This document shows positions 1-8,764 of a stretch of DNA of 41,931 bases, in pieces. The notes beneath the pieces are model-generated. The model saw only the letters and a list, made by a program, of their open reading frames with translations. It made no database searches and had not been told where the DNA came from. The stretch lies in the NCBI GenBank assembly GCA_027489455.1, contig JAIXZR010000103.1, positions 1 to 41,931 of the forward strand, written 5' to 3'. This stretch comes from Rubrivivax sp. (GTDB lineage: Bacteria; Pseudomonadota; Gammaproteobacteria; Burkholderiales; Burkholderiaceae_C). Numbering within the stretch: position 1 is the first letter of the stretch; each line of letters opens with the position of its first letter. The position numbers were made by a program, and so were the translations under genes.

Positions 1-549
1 CGCGCCAAGAAGTTCGACGCCATCGTGGCTTCGATGTCCATCACGCCCGAACGCCAGAAGGTCGTGGACTTCACGAACAAGTACTACAACACCCCGGCGC
101 GCGTCGTCGCCCGCACCGACGCCACCTTCGACGGCACGCCCGAAGGCCTGAAGGGCCGCAAGCTGGGCGTGCAGCGCACCACCATCCACGACCGCTACGC
201 CACGGCGAAGTTCAAGGACGCGCAGATCGTGCGCTACAGCAAGCAGGACGAGGTCTTCCTGGACCTGATCGCCGGCCGCATCGACGCCACGCTGGCCGAT
301 TCCGTGGTGCTGGATCAGGGCTTCCTGAAGACGACGCGCGGCAAGGGCTTCGCCTTCAAGGGCCCGGTCTACGACGACCCCGTGTTCTTCGGCATCGGTG
401 CCGGCATCGCCCTGCGCAAGGGTGACGACGCGCTGCGCCAGGCCATCAACGGCGCGCTGGCGGCCATCCGCGCCGACGGCAGCTACAAGAAGCTCAACGA
501 CAAGTACTTCAGCTTCGACGTCTACGGCGCCGACCCGGCGAAGAAGTGA
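1..549 (+). CDS. Basic amino acid ABC transporter substrate-binding protein (C-terminal part, 5' end outside window)
   Basis: Periplasmic binding protein of solute-binding family 3 (HisJ/ArgT/AotJ type), expected to deliver arginine, ornithine or a related amino acid to an inner-membrane ABC permease. The reading frame is already open at base 1, so the signal peptide and first lobe lie outside; about 182 residues are visible. The family pattern is clear: MSITPERQKVVDFT near the start, the hinge region, and the usual C-terminal end ADGSYKKLNDKYFSFDV. It is a paralogue of the binding protein at 22319-23104, which shares the same C-terminal pattern. The regulator gene starts 21 bases downstream, which suggests co-transcription with the regulator and succinyltransferase genes. 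The substrate is inferred from context only. Confidence 0.93.
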   Translation, partial: RAKKFDAIVASMSITPERQKVVDFTNKYYNTPARVVARTDATFDGTPEGLKGRKLGVQRTTIHDRYATAKFKDAQIVRYSKQDEVFLDLIAGRIDATLADSVVLDQGFLKTTRGKGFAFKGPVYDDPVFFGIGAGIALRKGDDALRQAINGALAAIRADGSYKKLNDKYFSFDVYGADPAKK

Positions 550-570
550 CACGCGCTTGAATCTCGCTCT

Positions 571-1632
571 GTGACACCCGCCTTGCAGCAGCCCGCGCGC
601 GCACGCCTGCAGCGCCACGGCTTCGTGCTGCTGCCCGGCTTTTCACTGCTGGCCCTGGGCGCTGCCACCAGCGCGCTGACGGCCTGCAACGCCCTCCTGG
701 CGCAGCCCGGCTACGCCACGCTGACGATGTCGCTGGACGGGCTGCCGGTGCGTTCTGGCTGCGGCAGCCTGCTGGCGGTGGACCATGGCCTGCAGGCCCT
801 GCTGCCGCCGCTGGACGCATTGCACGTGCTGGCCGAAGCTGGCGAGCCCGGCGAGATGCCCCCCGCCCATTTGACTGCGCTGCTGGAAGCCTTTCGTCAG
901 GCCGCCGCCGCAGGCGCGCTGCTGGGCGGCATGGGCACGGGTGCTGCCGTGCTGGCGCGCGCCGGCGTGCTGGACGGGCACCGCGCCACGCTGCACTGGT
1001 CTGCGGCGCAAGCGGTGTCGGACGCGCATGCGCAGGTGGTCGTCTCCAGCCATGTCTACGAGATAGATCGCGGCCGCATCAGCTGCGCCGGCGGCACGGC
1101 CGCGCTGGACCTGATGCTGGCCTGGCTGACGCAGCGCCACGGTGAACGCATGGGCCAGGAACTGCTGGCGCACTTTGGCCTGGAACGCCTGCGCCCCGCC
1201 GACGAACGGCAGCGCACCCCGGTGGCCGCGCGCGCCGGCCAGGGCAGCGCCAAGCTGGCCGAAGCCGTGGCGCTGATGGAAGCCAACCTGGGCGAACCGC
1301 TGCCCACCGAAGACATCGCACGCCTGGTGGGCGTTTCGCGCCGGCAGCTCGAACGCCTGTTCAAGCAATACCTGGACGAACTGCCCAGCCGCTACTACGC
1401 CGAACTGCGGCTGGCGCTGGCGCGCCGGCTGCTGCAGCAGACCAGCCAGTCGATCCTGCAGGTAGGCCTGAGTTCGGGCTTCAGTTCGGGGTCGCACTTC
1501 AGCAACGCCTACCGCGCGCGCTTCGGCCGCACTCCGCGCGAAGAACGCAGCCAGCGCGCCGGCGCCTGGCGCCAACCCGCCGCCACCGACGGCCCGGCCG
1601 CCCTGCCCGCGCCAGAAGGAGACCCCGCTTGA
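571..1632 (+). CDS. argR: AraC-family arginine regulator (GlxA-like domain plus AraC HTH), ArgR/AruR type
   Basis: A 353-residue transcription regulator with an N-terminal DJ-1/PfpI-like (GlxA) domain at about 15-190 and a C-terminal AraC double helix-turn-helix at about 235-335 (SRRQLERLF, RYYAELRL, GFSSGSHFSNAYRARFGRTPRE). The HTH is very like that of the Pseudomonas aeruginosa AraC-type ArgR, which senses arginine and controls the aot and aru operons. The sequence around GGMGTGA lacks the cysteine usually found at the nucleophile elbow of this fold, so the domain is probably a ligand sensor and not an enzyme. GTG start. The stop overlaps the TTG start of aruF (TTGA), so the two are probably translationally coupled. 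It should not be confused with the unrelated E. coli ArgR repressor. Confidence 0.88.
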   Translation: MTPALQQPARARLQRHGFVLLPGFSLLALGAATSALTACNALLAQPGYATLTMSLDGLPVRSGCGSLLAVDHGLQALLPPLDALHVLAEAGEPGEMPPAHLTALLEAFRQAAAAGALLGGMGTGAAVLARAGVLDGHRATLHWSAAQAVSDAHAQVVVSSHVYEIDRGRISCAGGTAALDLMLAWLTQRHGERMGQELLAHFGLERLRPADERQRTPVAARAGQGSAKLAEAVALMEANLGEPLPTEDIARLVGVSRRQLERLFKQYLDELPSRYYAELRLALARRLLQQTSQSILQVGLSSGFSSGSHFSNAYRARFGRTPREERSQRAGAWRQPAATDGPAALPAPEGDPA

Positions 1633-2705
1633 ACCCCCAAGACCTGCTGTTCCGCGCCGCCGGGCCCGGCGACATCGACGCCTTCGTGCGCATCGCGGCG
1701 GCCAGCGCCGCCGGCATCAATTCGCTGCCCGAAGACCGCGGCCAGTTGCAGGACAAGCTGCAGCGCGCCGCCCAGGCCTTCGCATCGCAGGACGCCAGCA
1801 GCGGCGAAGAGATCTACCTCTTCGTGCTGGAAGACCTGCGCAGCGGCCGCGTGCTGGGCACCAGCGGCATCGCCGCCAGCGCCGGCTTTGCCGACCGCTT
1901 CTACAGCTACCGCAACGAGATGGTGGTGCACCACAGCGCAGCCCTGGGCGCCAGCAACCGCATCCACACCCTGCACCTGTGCCACGACCTGACCGGCCAC
2001 ACCCTGCTGACCAGCTTCTACATCGACCCCGAGGTGGCCGACACGCTGGCGCCACAGCTGCTGTCACGCGCGCGGCTGCTGTTCATCAAGGAATTCGAAG
2101 ACCGCTTCAGCGACCGCATCGCCGCCGAAAGCCCGGGCCTGTCGGACGACAGCGGGCGCTGCCCGTTCTGGGACGCGGTGGGCCGGCGTTTCTTCGACAT
2201 GGACTACCCGCAGGTCGAACGCGTCAGCGGCGGCCGCAGCAAGGCCTTCATCGCCGAACTCATGCCGCACGGCCCCATCTACGTGCCCCTGCTGCCCGAA
2301 GCCGCGCAATGGGCCATCGGCCAGCTGCACCCGGTGGGCGAACTGCCGTTTTCCATCCTGCTGGACGAAGGCTTCGACAGCGAAACCTACGTCGACATCT
2401 TCGACGGCGGCCCCACCGTCGAAGCGCGCGTGGCCATGCTGCGCAGCGTGGCCGGTTCGCGCCGCCGCCGGCTGCAGCGGGGTGAGGCCGCTGCCCCGGA
2501 CAGCGGCGAAAGCTGGCAGCTGATCGCGAACACGCGACGGCAAGACTTTCGCGCCCTGCTGCGCCCCGCCCCCTTGGCCGACGACGGCAGCGGCCCGCTG
2601 CCCTTGAGCCCCGCCGACGCCGCGCTGCTGCGCGCCGAGCCAGGTGCCCCCCTGCGCGTGTGCGCGCTGGCACCGCAAGCGCAGCCCGACCTGGAGACCC
2701 GATGA
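1629..2705 (+). CDS. aruF: Arginine/ornithine N-succinyltransferase, alpha-type subunit
   Basis: A 358-residue AstA-family acyltransferase: transfers succinyl from succinyl-CoA to the alpha-amino group of arginine (or ornithine), the first step of the arginine succinyltransferase pathway, in the cytoplasm. Family landmarks are LFVLEDLRSGRVLGTS (about 65-80), YSYRNEMVVH, LCHDLTGHTLLTSFYI, GRCPFWDAVGRRFFDMDY, KAFIAELMPHGPIYVPLLP and YVDIFDGGPTVEARV. The pattern is closer to Pseudomonas AruF than to the single-subunit enteric AstA. The TTG start is chosen because a strong AGAAGGAGA ribosome site lies at about 1615-1623 and the start overlaps the argR stop. The stop overlaps the aruG start as ATGA. 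The later pathway genes (astB, astD) are not in the window. Confidence 0.93.
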   Translation: MNPQDLLFRAAGPGDIDAFVRIAAASAAGINSLPEDRGQLQDKLQRAAQAFASQDASSGEEIYLFVLEDLRSGRVLGTSGIAASAGFADRFYSYRNEMVVHHSAALGASNRIHTLHLCHDLTGHTLLTSFYIDPEVADTLAPQLLSRARLLFIKEFEDRFSDRIAAESPGLSDDSGRCPFWDAVGRRFFDMDYPQVERVSGGRSKAFIAELMPHGPIYVPLLPEAAQWAIGQLHPVGELPFSILLDEGFDSETYVDIFDGGPTVEARVAMLRSVAGSRRRRLQRGEAAAPDSGESWQLIANTRRQDFRALLRPAPLADDGSGPLPLSPADAALLRAEPGAPLRVCALAPQAQPDLETR

Positions 2706-3676
2706 ACACGCTCGTCGCCCGCGCGGCCCAGGCCGCCGACCTGCCCGCGCTGGCCGCGCTGCTGGGCCGCCCCACCCTGCTGCCGGCCGCGCCCGAAGCG
2801 CTGCTGCTGGTCGAAGCACTGCCCGGTGAAGGCAGCCCGGCGCTGCCGCTGGCCACGGCCCGCCTGGTGCCGGCCATCGGGTTGCAGCAACCGCGGCTGT
2901 GGTACCACGTGGGCTGCACCGTGCATGCGGCGGCAGAGCTGGGCCTGTTCCACCGCCAGCGCACGCTGCAACTGGGGCACGACCTGACCGGCGCCAGCGA
3001 GCTGTGCGACCTGGCCTGGGCGCAGGACGAAGGCCTGCCGCTGGACCGCCAGGCCGCCGCACTGCAGCTGCTGGTGCAGGCTGCGGGGCTGTGGATGGCG
3101 CGGTCGCGCCGCGCCTTTGCCGCCCGGCTGGTGTGCGAACTGCCGGGGCTGCGCGACAGCGCCGGGCAGTCGCCTTTCTGGCAGGGCCTGGGCCGCCACT
3201 TCTACGCCGGCGACCCGGCCGCCGCGCGCCAGGCCCATGGGCCGGCCTGGCGCACCCTGGTGGCGGCGCTGCTGCCGCGGCAGCTGGTGTATGCGTCGTT
3301 CCTGCCGGCTGCCGCGCAGGCGGCCATCGGCCAGGTGGACCCGGCCGCGCGGGTGCTGTGCGAACTGCTGGAAGCCGCCGGCCTGCGCTACGGCCACCAC
3401 GTCAACCTGGAAGACGCCGGCCCCGTGCTGGAAGCCGAGACCGATCAACTGGCTGGCCTGGCAGCGGCACGGGCCTGGCCGCTGGGCGCACTGGACACCC
3501 CGGCGCTGGGGCAGGCGACGGCAGCCCAGACCTGGACCGTGGCGCACCCTGGCAACCCCTGGCGCGCCGTGCGAGCCCGCGGCATCGTGCAGGGCACGAG
3601 CCTGCTGCTGGACGCGGCCAGCCTGGCCCTGCTGACGGCCCGGCCCGGCGACACGGCCTGGGCGGCACCGGCCTGA
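2702..3676 (+). CDS. aruG: Arginine/ornithine N-succinyltransferase, beta-type subunit
   Basis: A 324-residue second AstA-family protein, probably the partner subunit of AruF, as AruF and AruG form a heteromer in Pseudomonas. It shares the landmarks LGHDLTGASELCDL, GLRDSAGQSPFWQGLGRHFY, AAAQAAIGQVDP and LEDAGPVLEAETD, but is more divergent than AruF: the segment between these motifs is rebuilt (for example DEGLPLDRQAAALQ replaces the usual DPDYR-type text) and the central domain is Ala/Leu rich. The start is the ATG that overlaps the aruF stop (ATGA); an open frame 14 codons further upstream is not needed. It converges on the methyltransferase gene with only 13 bases between stops and no visible terminator. 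Confidence 0.88.
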   Translation: MNTLVARAAQAADLPALAALLGRPTLLPAAPEALLLVEALPGEGSPALPLATARLVPAIGLQQPRLWYHVGCTVHAAAELGLFHRQRTLQLGHDLTGASELCDLAWAQDEGLPLDRQAAALQLLVQAAGLWMARSRRAFAARLVCELPGLRDSAGQSPFWQGLGRHFYAGDPAAARQAHGPAWRTLVAALLPRQLVYASFLPAAAQAAIGQVDPAARVLCELLEAAGLRYGHHVNLEDAGPVLEAETDQLAGLAAARAWPLGALDTPALGQATAAQTWTVAHPGNPWRAVRARGIVQGTSLLLDAASLALLTARPGDTAWAAPA

Positions 3677-3689
3677 GCCAGGGCAACAC

Positions 3690-4637
3690 CTAGTCCGCTG
3701 GCTTGCGCAGCACCAGTTCGGTATAGGTCCAGATGCCGCAGTCCATCGCCGGGCCCATCAGGTAGCCGGCCAGCACGTTGCGCATCGCCAGCGGGTTCAG
3801 CCGCCGCAGCATACGCCGCGCCAGCCAGGGCCAGCCGACGAAGATGCGCACCAGGCGTTCCAGGCGCTGCACGTTGGGGCGCACCTCGGCCGCCAGCGAG
3901 GTGCGGCGTTCCAGCACCAGCCCGGCCGCAGCCGCGGCCTGCAGCAGTTCGTCTTCCACCGGGATACCGTCCATCGCCATGCCCTTGGCCGCCAGAAGCG
4001 CGGCGGTGGCTTCGTCGGGCTGCATCTGGGCGGGCTGGCGCGTCAGGTAGCCGTCCACCAGGGTCAGCGCACCGCCGGGCCGCAGCACGCGCTGCACTTC
4101 AGCCAGCGCACGCGGCAGGTCGCGGGCATAGCAGAAGGCCTCGATCGAATAGACCTGGTCGAACTGCGCGTCAGGCCACGGCAGCGCGTGGAAGTCGCCC
4201 TGGCGCGCTTCGACGTTGCCGATGCCGCGCTCGGCCAGCATGCCCTGCACATGGGCCACGTGGCCGGGCGTGATGTCCACGCCCGAGAACTGCGTGCCCG
4301 GCAACGCCGGTGCCAGCACGCCCAGGTTGAAGCCCTGGCCGAAGCCCAGTTCCAGCACCTGCGCGTGAGGCTGGCCGGCCCACAGCGCCTGCAGCCGTGC
4401 GGCCTGGCCGCTGAAGCCGGCGGCGTCGAAGCGCTTGCCCGTGTTCAGCGCCAGGTGCAGGGACCCTTCGCTGGAATGCCGGCGCCGGTAGGCGCCAAAG
4501 CAGTTCTCGTAATGCTCGGCAATCTGCGCCGGCCCCATCTGCTGGGCCGTGATGGCGTCGAGTTGGAATACCCGGCCCAGCTTGTCGATGCGGCGCTGCA
4601 GCCGCGAACGGCTGCGGGCGGTGGCAATGGCGGTCAC
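3690..4637 (-). CDS. SAM-dependent class I methyltransferase
   Basis: A 315-residue Rossmann-fold methyltransferase (type 11, UbiE/sterol or tocopherol methyltransferase-like). SAM-binding motif I is VLELGFGQG (about residue 93), motif II has SGVDITP, the post-II acidic region is EARQGDFHALPWPDAQFDQVYSIEAF, and motif III is VLRPGGALTLVDGY. N- and C-terminal extensions flank the catalytic core. GTG start with AAGGG about 8 bases upstream, and a GATAAT -10-like box at 4665-4670. The substrate cannot be read from the sequence; the divergent flavoprotein next door suggests a shared small-molecule pathway such as a quinone, pigment or lipid. This is inference. Confidence 0.88.
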   Translation of the reverse strand: MTAIATARSRSRLQRRIDKLGRVFQLDAITAQQMGPAQIAEHYENCFGAYRRRHSSEGSLHLALNTGKRFDAAGFSGQAARLQALWAGQPHAQVLELGFGQGFNLGVLAPALPGTQFSGVDITPGHVAHVQGMLAERGIGNVEARQGDFHALPWPDAQFDQVYSIEAFCYARDLPRALAEVQRVLRPGGALTLVDGYLTRQPAQMQPDEATAALLAAKGMAMDGIPVEDELLQAAAAAGLVLERRTSLAAEVRPNVQRLERLVRIFVGWPWLARRMLRRLNPLAMRNVLAGYLMGPAMDCGIWTYTELVLRKPAD

Positions 4638-4664
4638 GGGTTTCCCTTCAGGATGGTGGCGCGG

Positions 4665-4670
4665 ATTATC
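4665..4670 (-). promoter_or_regulatory. Putative -10 element of the methyltransferase gene
   Basis: GATAAT on the minus strand, 27 bases from the GTG start; predicted transcription start near 4658, leaving a short leader that contains the AAGGG ribosome site. No convincing -35 is visible, so the call rests on the -10 match and position alone. Confidence 0.4.
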
Positions 4671-4722
4671 GGGGCCACCCTGACGCCAGGCAGGGTGCGC
4701 TGGATGCGCTGACGCCTAGGCC

Positions 4723-4728
4723 TAAACT
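4723..4728 (+). promoter_or_regulatory. Putative -10 element of the flavoprotein transcript
   Basis: TAAACT in the context GCCTAAACTC, which recurs in front of the M48 protease gene at 23791-23800. The predicted transcription start is about 4735, two bases before the ATG of a 24-codon open frame. A -35 match is not evident. Confidence 0.4.
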
Positions 4729-4736
4729 CGCCCGCC

Positions 4737-4811
4737 ATGCGCGCCCTCGCCCACCTTCCGCTGAACCCTGGCCTGGCCGCTTGCGCGCCCAGTCGGCCCC
4801 ACCATGGCTGA
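4737..4811 (+). CDS. Possible 24-codon leader ORF coupled to the flavoprotein gene
   Basis: A short open frame (peptide MRALAHLPLNPGLAACAPSR followed by PHHG) that begins 8 bases after a TAAACT -10-like box. Its TGA (4809-4811) lies three codons inside the downstream gene, whose ATG is at 4804, giving the compact overlap ATGGCTGA. The downstream ATG has no Shine-Dalgarno sequence, so reinitiation from this frame is a plausible way to translate it. No homology is recognised; it may equally be chance, since GC-rich DNA is rich in open frames. Confidence 0.3.
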   Translation: MRALAHLPLNPGLAACAPSRPHHG

Positions 4812-5922
4812 GCTGCGCTCGCAGGTCGACGTGCTGGTGGCCGGGCTGGGCCCGGGGGGCTGTGCCGCGGCGCTGGCAGCGCGCGCGGCCGGCCTCACGA
4901 CGCTGGGCATCGAGCCCCGCGGCCGGGCCGCGACACGGTCGCAGCTGATCCTCGTGCGGCCAGCGGCAAGGGCGGCGTTGGGCCAGATCGGCCTGCCCGA
5001 TGTCACCGAGGGCCGGCGCACCACCACCATCCAGCAGGTCGAATCGCGCCTGCGTGAAGCCGCCATCGCCGCAGCGGATGGCGGCGCCGGGCCCCTGCAA
5101 CTGGGCTGGCAACACCGCCTGGTGGCGCTGGACATGCACGCCGACCATGTGCTGGCCAGCGTGCTGGACGAAGCCAGCGGGCAGGTGCAGCCGGTGCGGG
5201 CACGCCACCTGATCGACGCCACGGGCGGCAGGCTGGAAGCCCTGGGCCGGCCGGCGCGGGTGCGACAGGGGCCCAGCCACCACGTCATCACCGCCCAGTA
5301 CGCCACGCCCCCGTGGTTCGAAGGCATCGTCGGGCTGCGCGACGCGGCGCGCCACGAGTTCTACCTGCTCTTTCCCACCTGGGGCCGGCATGGCGTGATC
5401 GCTTACCTCGATTCGCCGCCTGGCCGGCCGGTGGACACGGCGGCGCTGCTGCAGCGCTTCGAAGCCCTGGCGCTGGCCCTGGGGCTGGGCACACCCACGC
5501 AGCCCGTGATTGCGGTAGACGTCTACCAGCGCGGCCTGCCGCGCGCCAGCCGCGACCGCGTGGTGCCGATTGGCGACGCCGTGGGCACGGTCGACGCGCT
5601 GATGGGCGCCGGGCTGTCGATGTCGATCGAAGACGCCGTGGACGCCGCGCGCGGCATCGCCGCGGCACAGACCCAGGGCGCCCCGGCGCGTGAACAGGCG
5701 GTGATCGACAAGCTCAACGCCGCCATCCATCGCCGCCACCGTGCCGGCATCCGCGGCGGCCGCCTGCTGCTGTTGACGCGGCCAGTGCTGGAAAGGGCCT
5801 GGCCCCAGGCACAACCCGGCGCCGTCACGCGCGCCAGCGTGGGCCCACCGCCACTGCTGTGGCCGACGATCCGCTTCGTCTTCGGGCGTCGGCCGCAGCA
5901 GCCACCGAAGCCGCAGGGCTGA
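4804..5922 (+). CDS. FAD-dependent oxidoreductase (geranylgeranyl reductase/PHBH-like flavoprotein)
   Basis: A 372-residue flavoprotein of the p-hydroxybenzoate hydroxylase structural class. The N-terminal dinucleotide-binding loop is DVLVAGLGPGGCAAALAARA (about 9-28) with an acidic/basic turn at IEPRGRA; the second FAD motif is VVPIGDAVGTVDALMGAGLS (about 252-271). The substrate-domain strand pattern between them fits geranylgeranyl reductase, halogenase or monooxygenase relatives, and I cannot decide between them; typical lycopene cyclase motifs are absent. In-frame TGA at 4762 and the lack of earlier ATG or GTG codons support the ATG at 4804, though no ribosome site precedes it. Divergent from the methyltransferase; convergent with folE2, 14 bases away. 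Confidence 0.85.
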   Translation: MAELRSQVDVLVAGLGPGGCAAALAARAAGLTTLGIEPRGRAATRSQLILVRPAARAALGQIGLPDVTEGRRTTTIQQVESRLREAAIAAADGGAGPLQLGWQHRLVALDMHADHVLASVLDEASGQVQPVRARHLIDATGGRLEALGRPARVRQGPSHHVITAQYATPPWFEGIVGLRDAARHEFYLLFPTWGRHGVIAYLDSPPGRPVDTAALLQRFEALALALGLGTPTQPVIAVDVYQRGLPRASRDRVVPIGDAVGTVDALMGAGLSMSIEDAVDAARGIAAAQTQGAPAREQAVIDKLNAAIHRRHRAGIRGGRLLLLTRPVLERAWPQAQPGAVTRASVGPPPLLWPTIRFVFGRRPQQPPKPQG

Positions 5923-5936
5923 AGGCCCGCCGGCGG

Positions 5937-6737
5937 CTACCCGCGCTCGATGCGCGCGTAGGCGCTGTGGTTGTGGATCGACTCGAAGTTCTCCACGTCC
6001 ACGCTGTAGCGGCCGATGCGCGCGTCGCCGTTCAGGCGCAACGCCACGTCGCGCACCAGGTCTTCGACGAACTTCGGGTTTTCGTAGGCGCGCTCGGTCA
6101 CCCACTTCTCGTCGGCGCGCTTGAGCATCGGCCAGATCTCGCTGGAGGCTTCGTCTTCGGCAAAGCGCACCAGTTCATGCCATTCCACGGGCTGCAGCGT
6201 TTCCACGCGCAGGGTTACGCGTGAACGCTGGTTGTGCGCGCCGTAGTCCGAGATCTCCTTCGAGCAAGGGCACAGGGTCTTGACGGGCACTGCCACTTCC
6301 GAAAACACCGTCGTCTGCCCGGCACGGGTTTCGGCGATAAGGCGGCCCTGGTAGTCCAGCAGGCTTTGCACGCCCGAGACCGGGGCGCGCTTGCGCAGGA
6401 AGAAGCTGAACGCGGCTTCGATGCGGCCTTCGGTGGCGCCCAGCTTGTCCAGCATCGCGGCGTGGCGCGTGCGCAGGCCGGCGGCGTCCAGGGCTTCGCC
6501 CGACAGCGCCTGCACGTCCAGCCAGGCCACGAAGCGCGACATGTGGGTGCCCTTCTGGTCGGCCGGCAGGGCCACATCCAGCGACCACAGGCCCGCGGTG
6601 GGCTGCACCTGCCCGGCCACGCGCAGCGCCAGCGGATAGCGCACGTCCTTGATGCCCACGCGCTGGATCGCCAGGCGGCGCTCGTCGCGCGTGCTCTGGG
6701 TGTCGGGGATGTGCAGGGCGTCGGTCAGCATGTTCAT
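5937..6737 (-). CDS. folE2: GTP cyclohydrolase FolE2 (type IB)
   Basis: A 266-residue enzyme converting GTP to 7,8-dihydroneopterin triphosphate, the first step of folate and pterin synthesis, in the cytoplasm. The length equals the usual size of the family. Landmarks are [13 protein letters not shown], the metal/active-site cysteine region [20 protein letters not shown], and the C-terminal [13 protein letters not shown]. The ATG at 6737 is chosen because it gives the usual N-terminus ([15 protein letters not shown]) with GAGAAG upstream; the frame is open much further upstream only because of the GC bias. It follows dxs by 101 bases on the same strand and is probably the last gene of the xseB operon. 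Confidence 0.95.
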   Translation of the reverse strand: MNMLTDALHIPDTQSTRDERRLAIQRVGIKDVRYPLALRVAGQVQPTAGLWSLDVALPADQKGTHMSRFVAWLDVQALSGEALDAAGLRTRHAAMLDKLGATEGRIEAAFSFFLRKRAPVSGVQSLLDYQGRLIAETRAGQTTVFSEVAVPVKTLCPCSKEISDYGAHNQRSRVTLRVETLQPVEWHELVRFAEDEASSEIWPMLKRADEKWVTERAYENPKFVEDLVRDVALRLNGDARIGRYSVDVENFESIHNHSAYARIERG

Positions 6738-6838
6738 GACCCGGAGCTTCTCATGGCCGGGGTGGGCCGGGCGTCGCCCACGCATCACGACCGCGTTCGA
6801 AGCCTTTGAACCCCGGCGCGGGCGCACCGGGCCGGGCT

Positions 6839-8764
6839 TCAGGAATTGACGGCGGCGAGGGCCGGGCGCAGCGCAAAGCGCTGGCGGATCGATTTCTCGA
6901 TGCCAGCGGCGTCCAACCCGCAATGGGCCAGGATCTTGGCCGGGTCGCCATGCTCGGTGAAGACGTCCGGCAGGCCCAGGATCAACAGCGGCACCGCCAG
7001 CCCGGCGCCGGCCAGGCATTCGGCCACGGCGCTGCCGGCGCCGCCCATCGTGCAGCCTTCCTCGACGGTCACCAGCACATCGCAGCTGCGTGCCAGCTGC
7101 AGCACCAGATCGGCGTCCAGCGGCTTGACGAAGCGCATGTCGGCGACAGTGGCGTCCAGCGCGTCGCCGGCCTTCAGCGCGGGCTGCAACAGGGTGCCGA
7201 AGGCCAGGATGCCGATGCGCGGCAGCAGCTCGTCGCGCTCCTTGCGGCTGGCCTGGCGCCGCAGCACGCCCTTGCCCCAGGGCCAGGTGGCGAGATCAGT
7301 GCCTGCGGCCACGCCCGTGCCACTGCCGCGCGGGTAGCGCACGGCAGCCGGGCCATCGTGGCCGAAGGCGGTGCTCAGGGCCTGGCGGCATTCGGCTTCG
7401 TCGCTGGGCGCCAGCAAGGCGCAGTTGGGGATGCAGCGGATGTAGGCGATGTCGTAGGCGCCCGCATGCGTGGGGCCGTCGGCGCCCACGATGCCGGCAC
7501 GGTCCAGCGCGAACATCACCGGCAGGTTCTGGATCGCGACGTCGTGGATCAGCTGGTCGTAGCCGCGCTGCAGGAAGGTGCTGTAGATCGCCACCACGGG
7601 CTTCAGGCCCTCGCAGGCCAGGCCGGCGGCAAAGGTGACGGCGTGCTGTTCGGCGATGCCCACGTCGTGGTAACGCTGCGGGAAGCGCTTGTGGAATTCG
7701 ACCATGCCCGAGCCTTCGCGCATCGCCGGGGTGATGCCTACCAGGCGTTCGTCGGCGTCGGCCATGTCGCACAGCCACTGGCCGAACACCTGGGTGTACG
7801 TCGGCTTGGTGGGCGCGGCCTTGGGGAAGCCTTCGGCCGGGTTGAAGCGGCCGCTGGCGGCGTGGTACTTCACCGGGTCGGCTTCGGCCAGGCGGTAGCC
7901 GTAGCCCTTCTTCGTGACGACGTGCAGGAACTGCGGGCCGCGCCGGCCGCGCAGGTTTTCCAGCGTGGGGATCAGTGCGTCCAGGTCGTGGCCGTCGATC
8001 GGGCCGACGTAGTTGAAGCCGAATTCCTCGAAGATCGTGCCGGGCACGACCATGCCCTTGGCGTGTTCCTCGAAGCGGCGCGCCAGCTCGAAGAGTGGCG
8101 GCGCGTTCTTCAGCACCGCCTTGGCGCCCTGGCGCGCGGCTTCGTAGAAATTGCCGCTCATCAGCCGGGCCAGGTACTTGTTCAGCGCACCCACGGGTGG
8201 GCTGATCGACATGTCGTTGTCGTTCAGGATCACCAGGATGTCGGCGCTGACACCGGCGTGCGGCACGCCGGCATTGTTCAGGGCCTCGAAGGCCATGCCT
8301 GCGCTCATCGCGCCGTCGCCGATCACGGCGATCGCCTTGCGGTCTTCGCCCTTGAGCTTGGCGCCCAGCGCCATGCCCAGGGCAGCACTGATGCTGGTGC
8401 TGCTGTGCGCGGTGCCGAAGGTGTCGTACTCGCTCTCGTCGCGGCGCGGGAAACCGGCGATGCCGCCGATCTGCCGCAGCGTGTGCATGCGGTCGCGCCG
8501 GCCGGTGAGGATCTTGTGCGGGTAGGTCTGGTGGCCCACGTCCCACACGACGCGGTCGTAGGGCGTGTTGAAGACGTGGTGCAGGGCCACCGTCAGTTCC
8601 ACCGTGCCCAGGTTGCTGCCGAGGTGGCCGCCGGTCTGGCTGACGGTCTGCAGCACGAAATCACGCACTTCGGCGCACAGCTGCCGCAGTTCCGGCCGCG
8701 ACAGCCGCTTCATGTCGGCGGGGCTGTCGATGCGGCTGAGCAGGGTCACGGGGGTGTCCATCAT
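6839..8764 (-). CDS. dxs: 1-deoxy-D-xylulose-5-phosphate synthase
   Basis: A 641-residue thiamine diphosphate enzyme joining pyruvate and glyceraldehyde 3-phosphate, the entry step of the MEP isoprenoid pathway. Visible signatures: [15 protein letters not shown] near the N-terminus, the TPP/Mg motif [18 protein letters not shown] with NDNDMSIS, the catalytic Glu context [16 protein letters not shown], and [18 protein letters not shown] in the pyrimidine domain. Full length and intact. The start ATGATG overlaps the ispA stop (ATGATGA), so dxs is probably translated by coupling to ispA; either of the two ATG codons (8764 or 8761) may be used. Confidence 0.97.
   Translation of the reverse strand: MMDTPVTLLSRIDSPADMKRLSRPELRQLCAEVRDFVLQTVSQTGGHLGSNLGTVELTVALHHVFNTPYDRVVWDVGHQTYPHKILTGRRDRMHTLRQIGGIAGFPRRDESEYDTFGTAHSSTSISAALGMALGAKLKGEDRKAIAVIGDGAMSAGMAFEALNNAGVPHAGVSADILVILNDNDMSISPPVGALNKYLARLMSGNFYEAARQGAKAVLKNAPPLFELARRFEEHAKGMVVPGTIFEEFGFNYVGPIDGHDLDALIPTLENLRGRRGPQFLHVVTKKGYGYRLAEADPVKYHAASGRFNPAEGFPKAAPTKPTYTQVFGQWLCDMADADERLVGITPAMREGSGMVEFHKRFPQRYHDVGIAEQHAVTFAAGLACEGLKPVVAIYSTFLQRGYDQLIHDVAIQNLPVMFALDRAGIVGADGPTHAGAYDIAYIRCIPNCALLAPSDEAECRQALSTAFGHDGPAAVRYPRGSGTGVAAGTDLATWPWGKGVLRRQASRKERDELLPRIGILAFGTLLQPALKAGDALDATVADMRFVKPLDADLVLQLARSCDVLVTVEEGCTMGGAGSAVAECLAGAGLAVPLLILGLPDVFTEHGDPAKILAHCGLDAAGIEKSIRQRFALRPALAAVNS

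Noticed and set aside
546-577. GTGACAC repeated at 546-552 and 571-577 as a regulator site in front of argR
   Set aside because: Only seven bases, spaced 25 bases instead of 21, and formed in part by a stop codon and a start codon; does not fit the ArgR half-site pattern.
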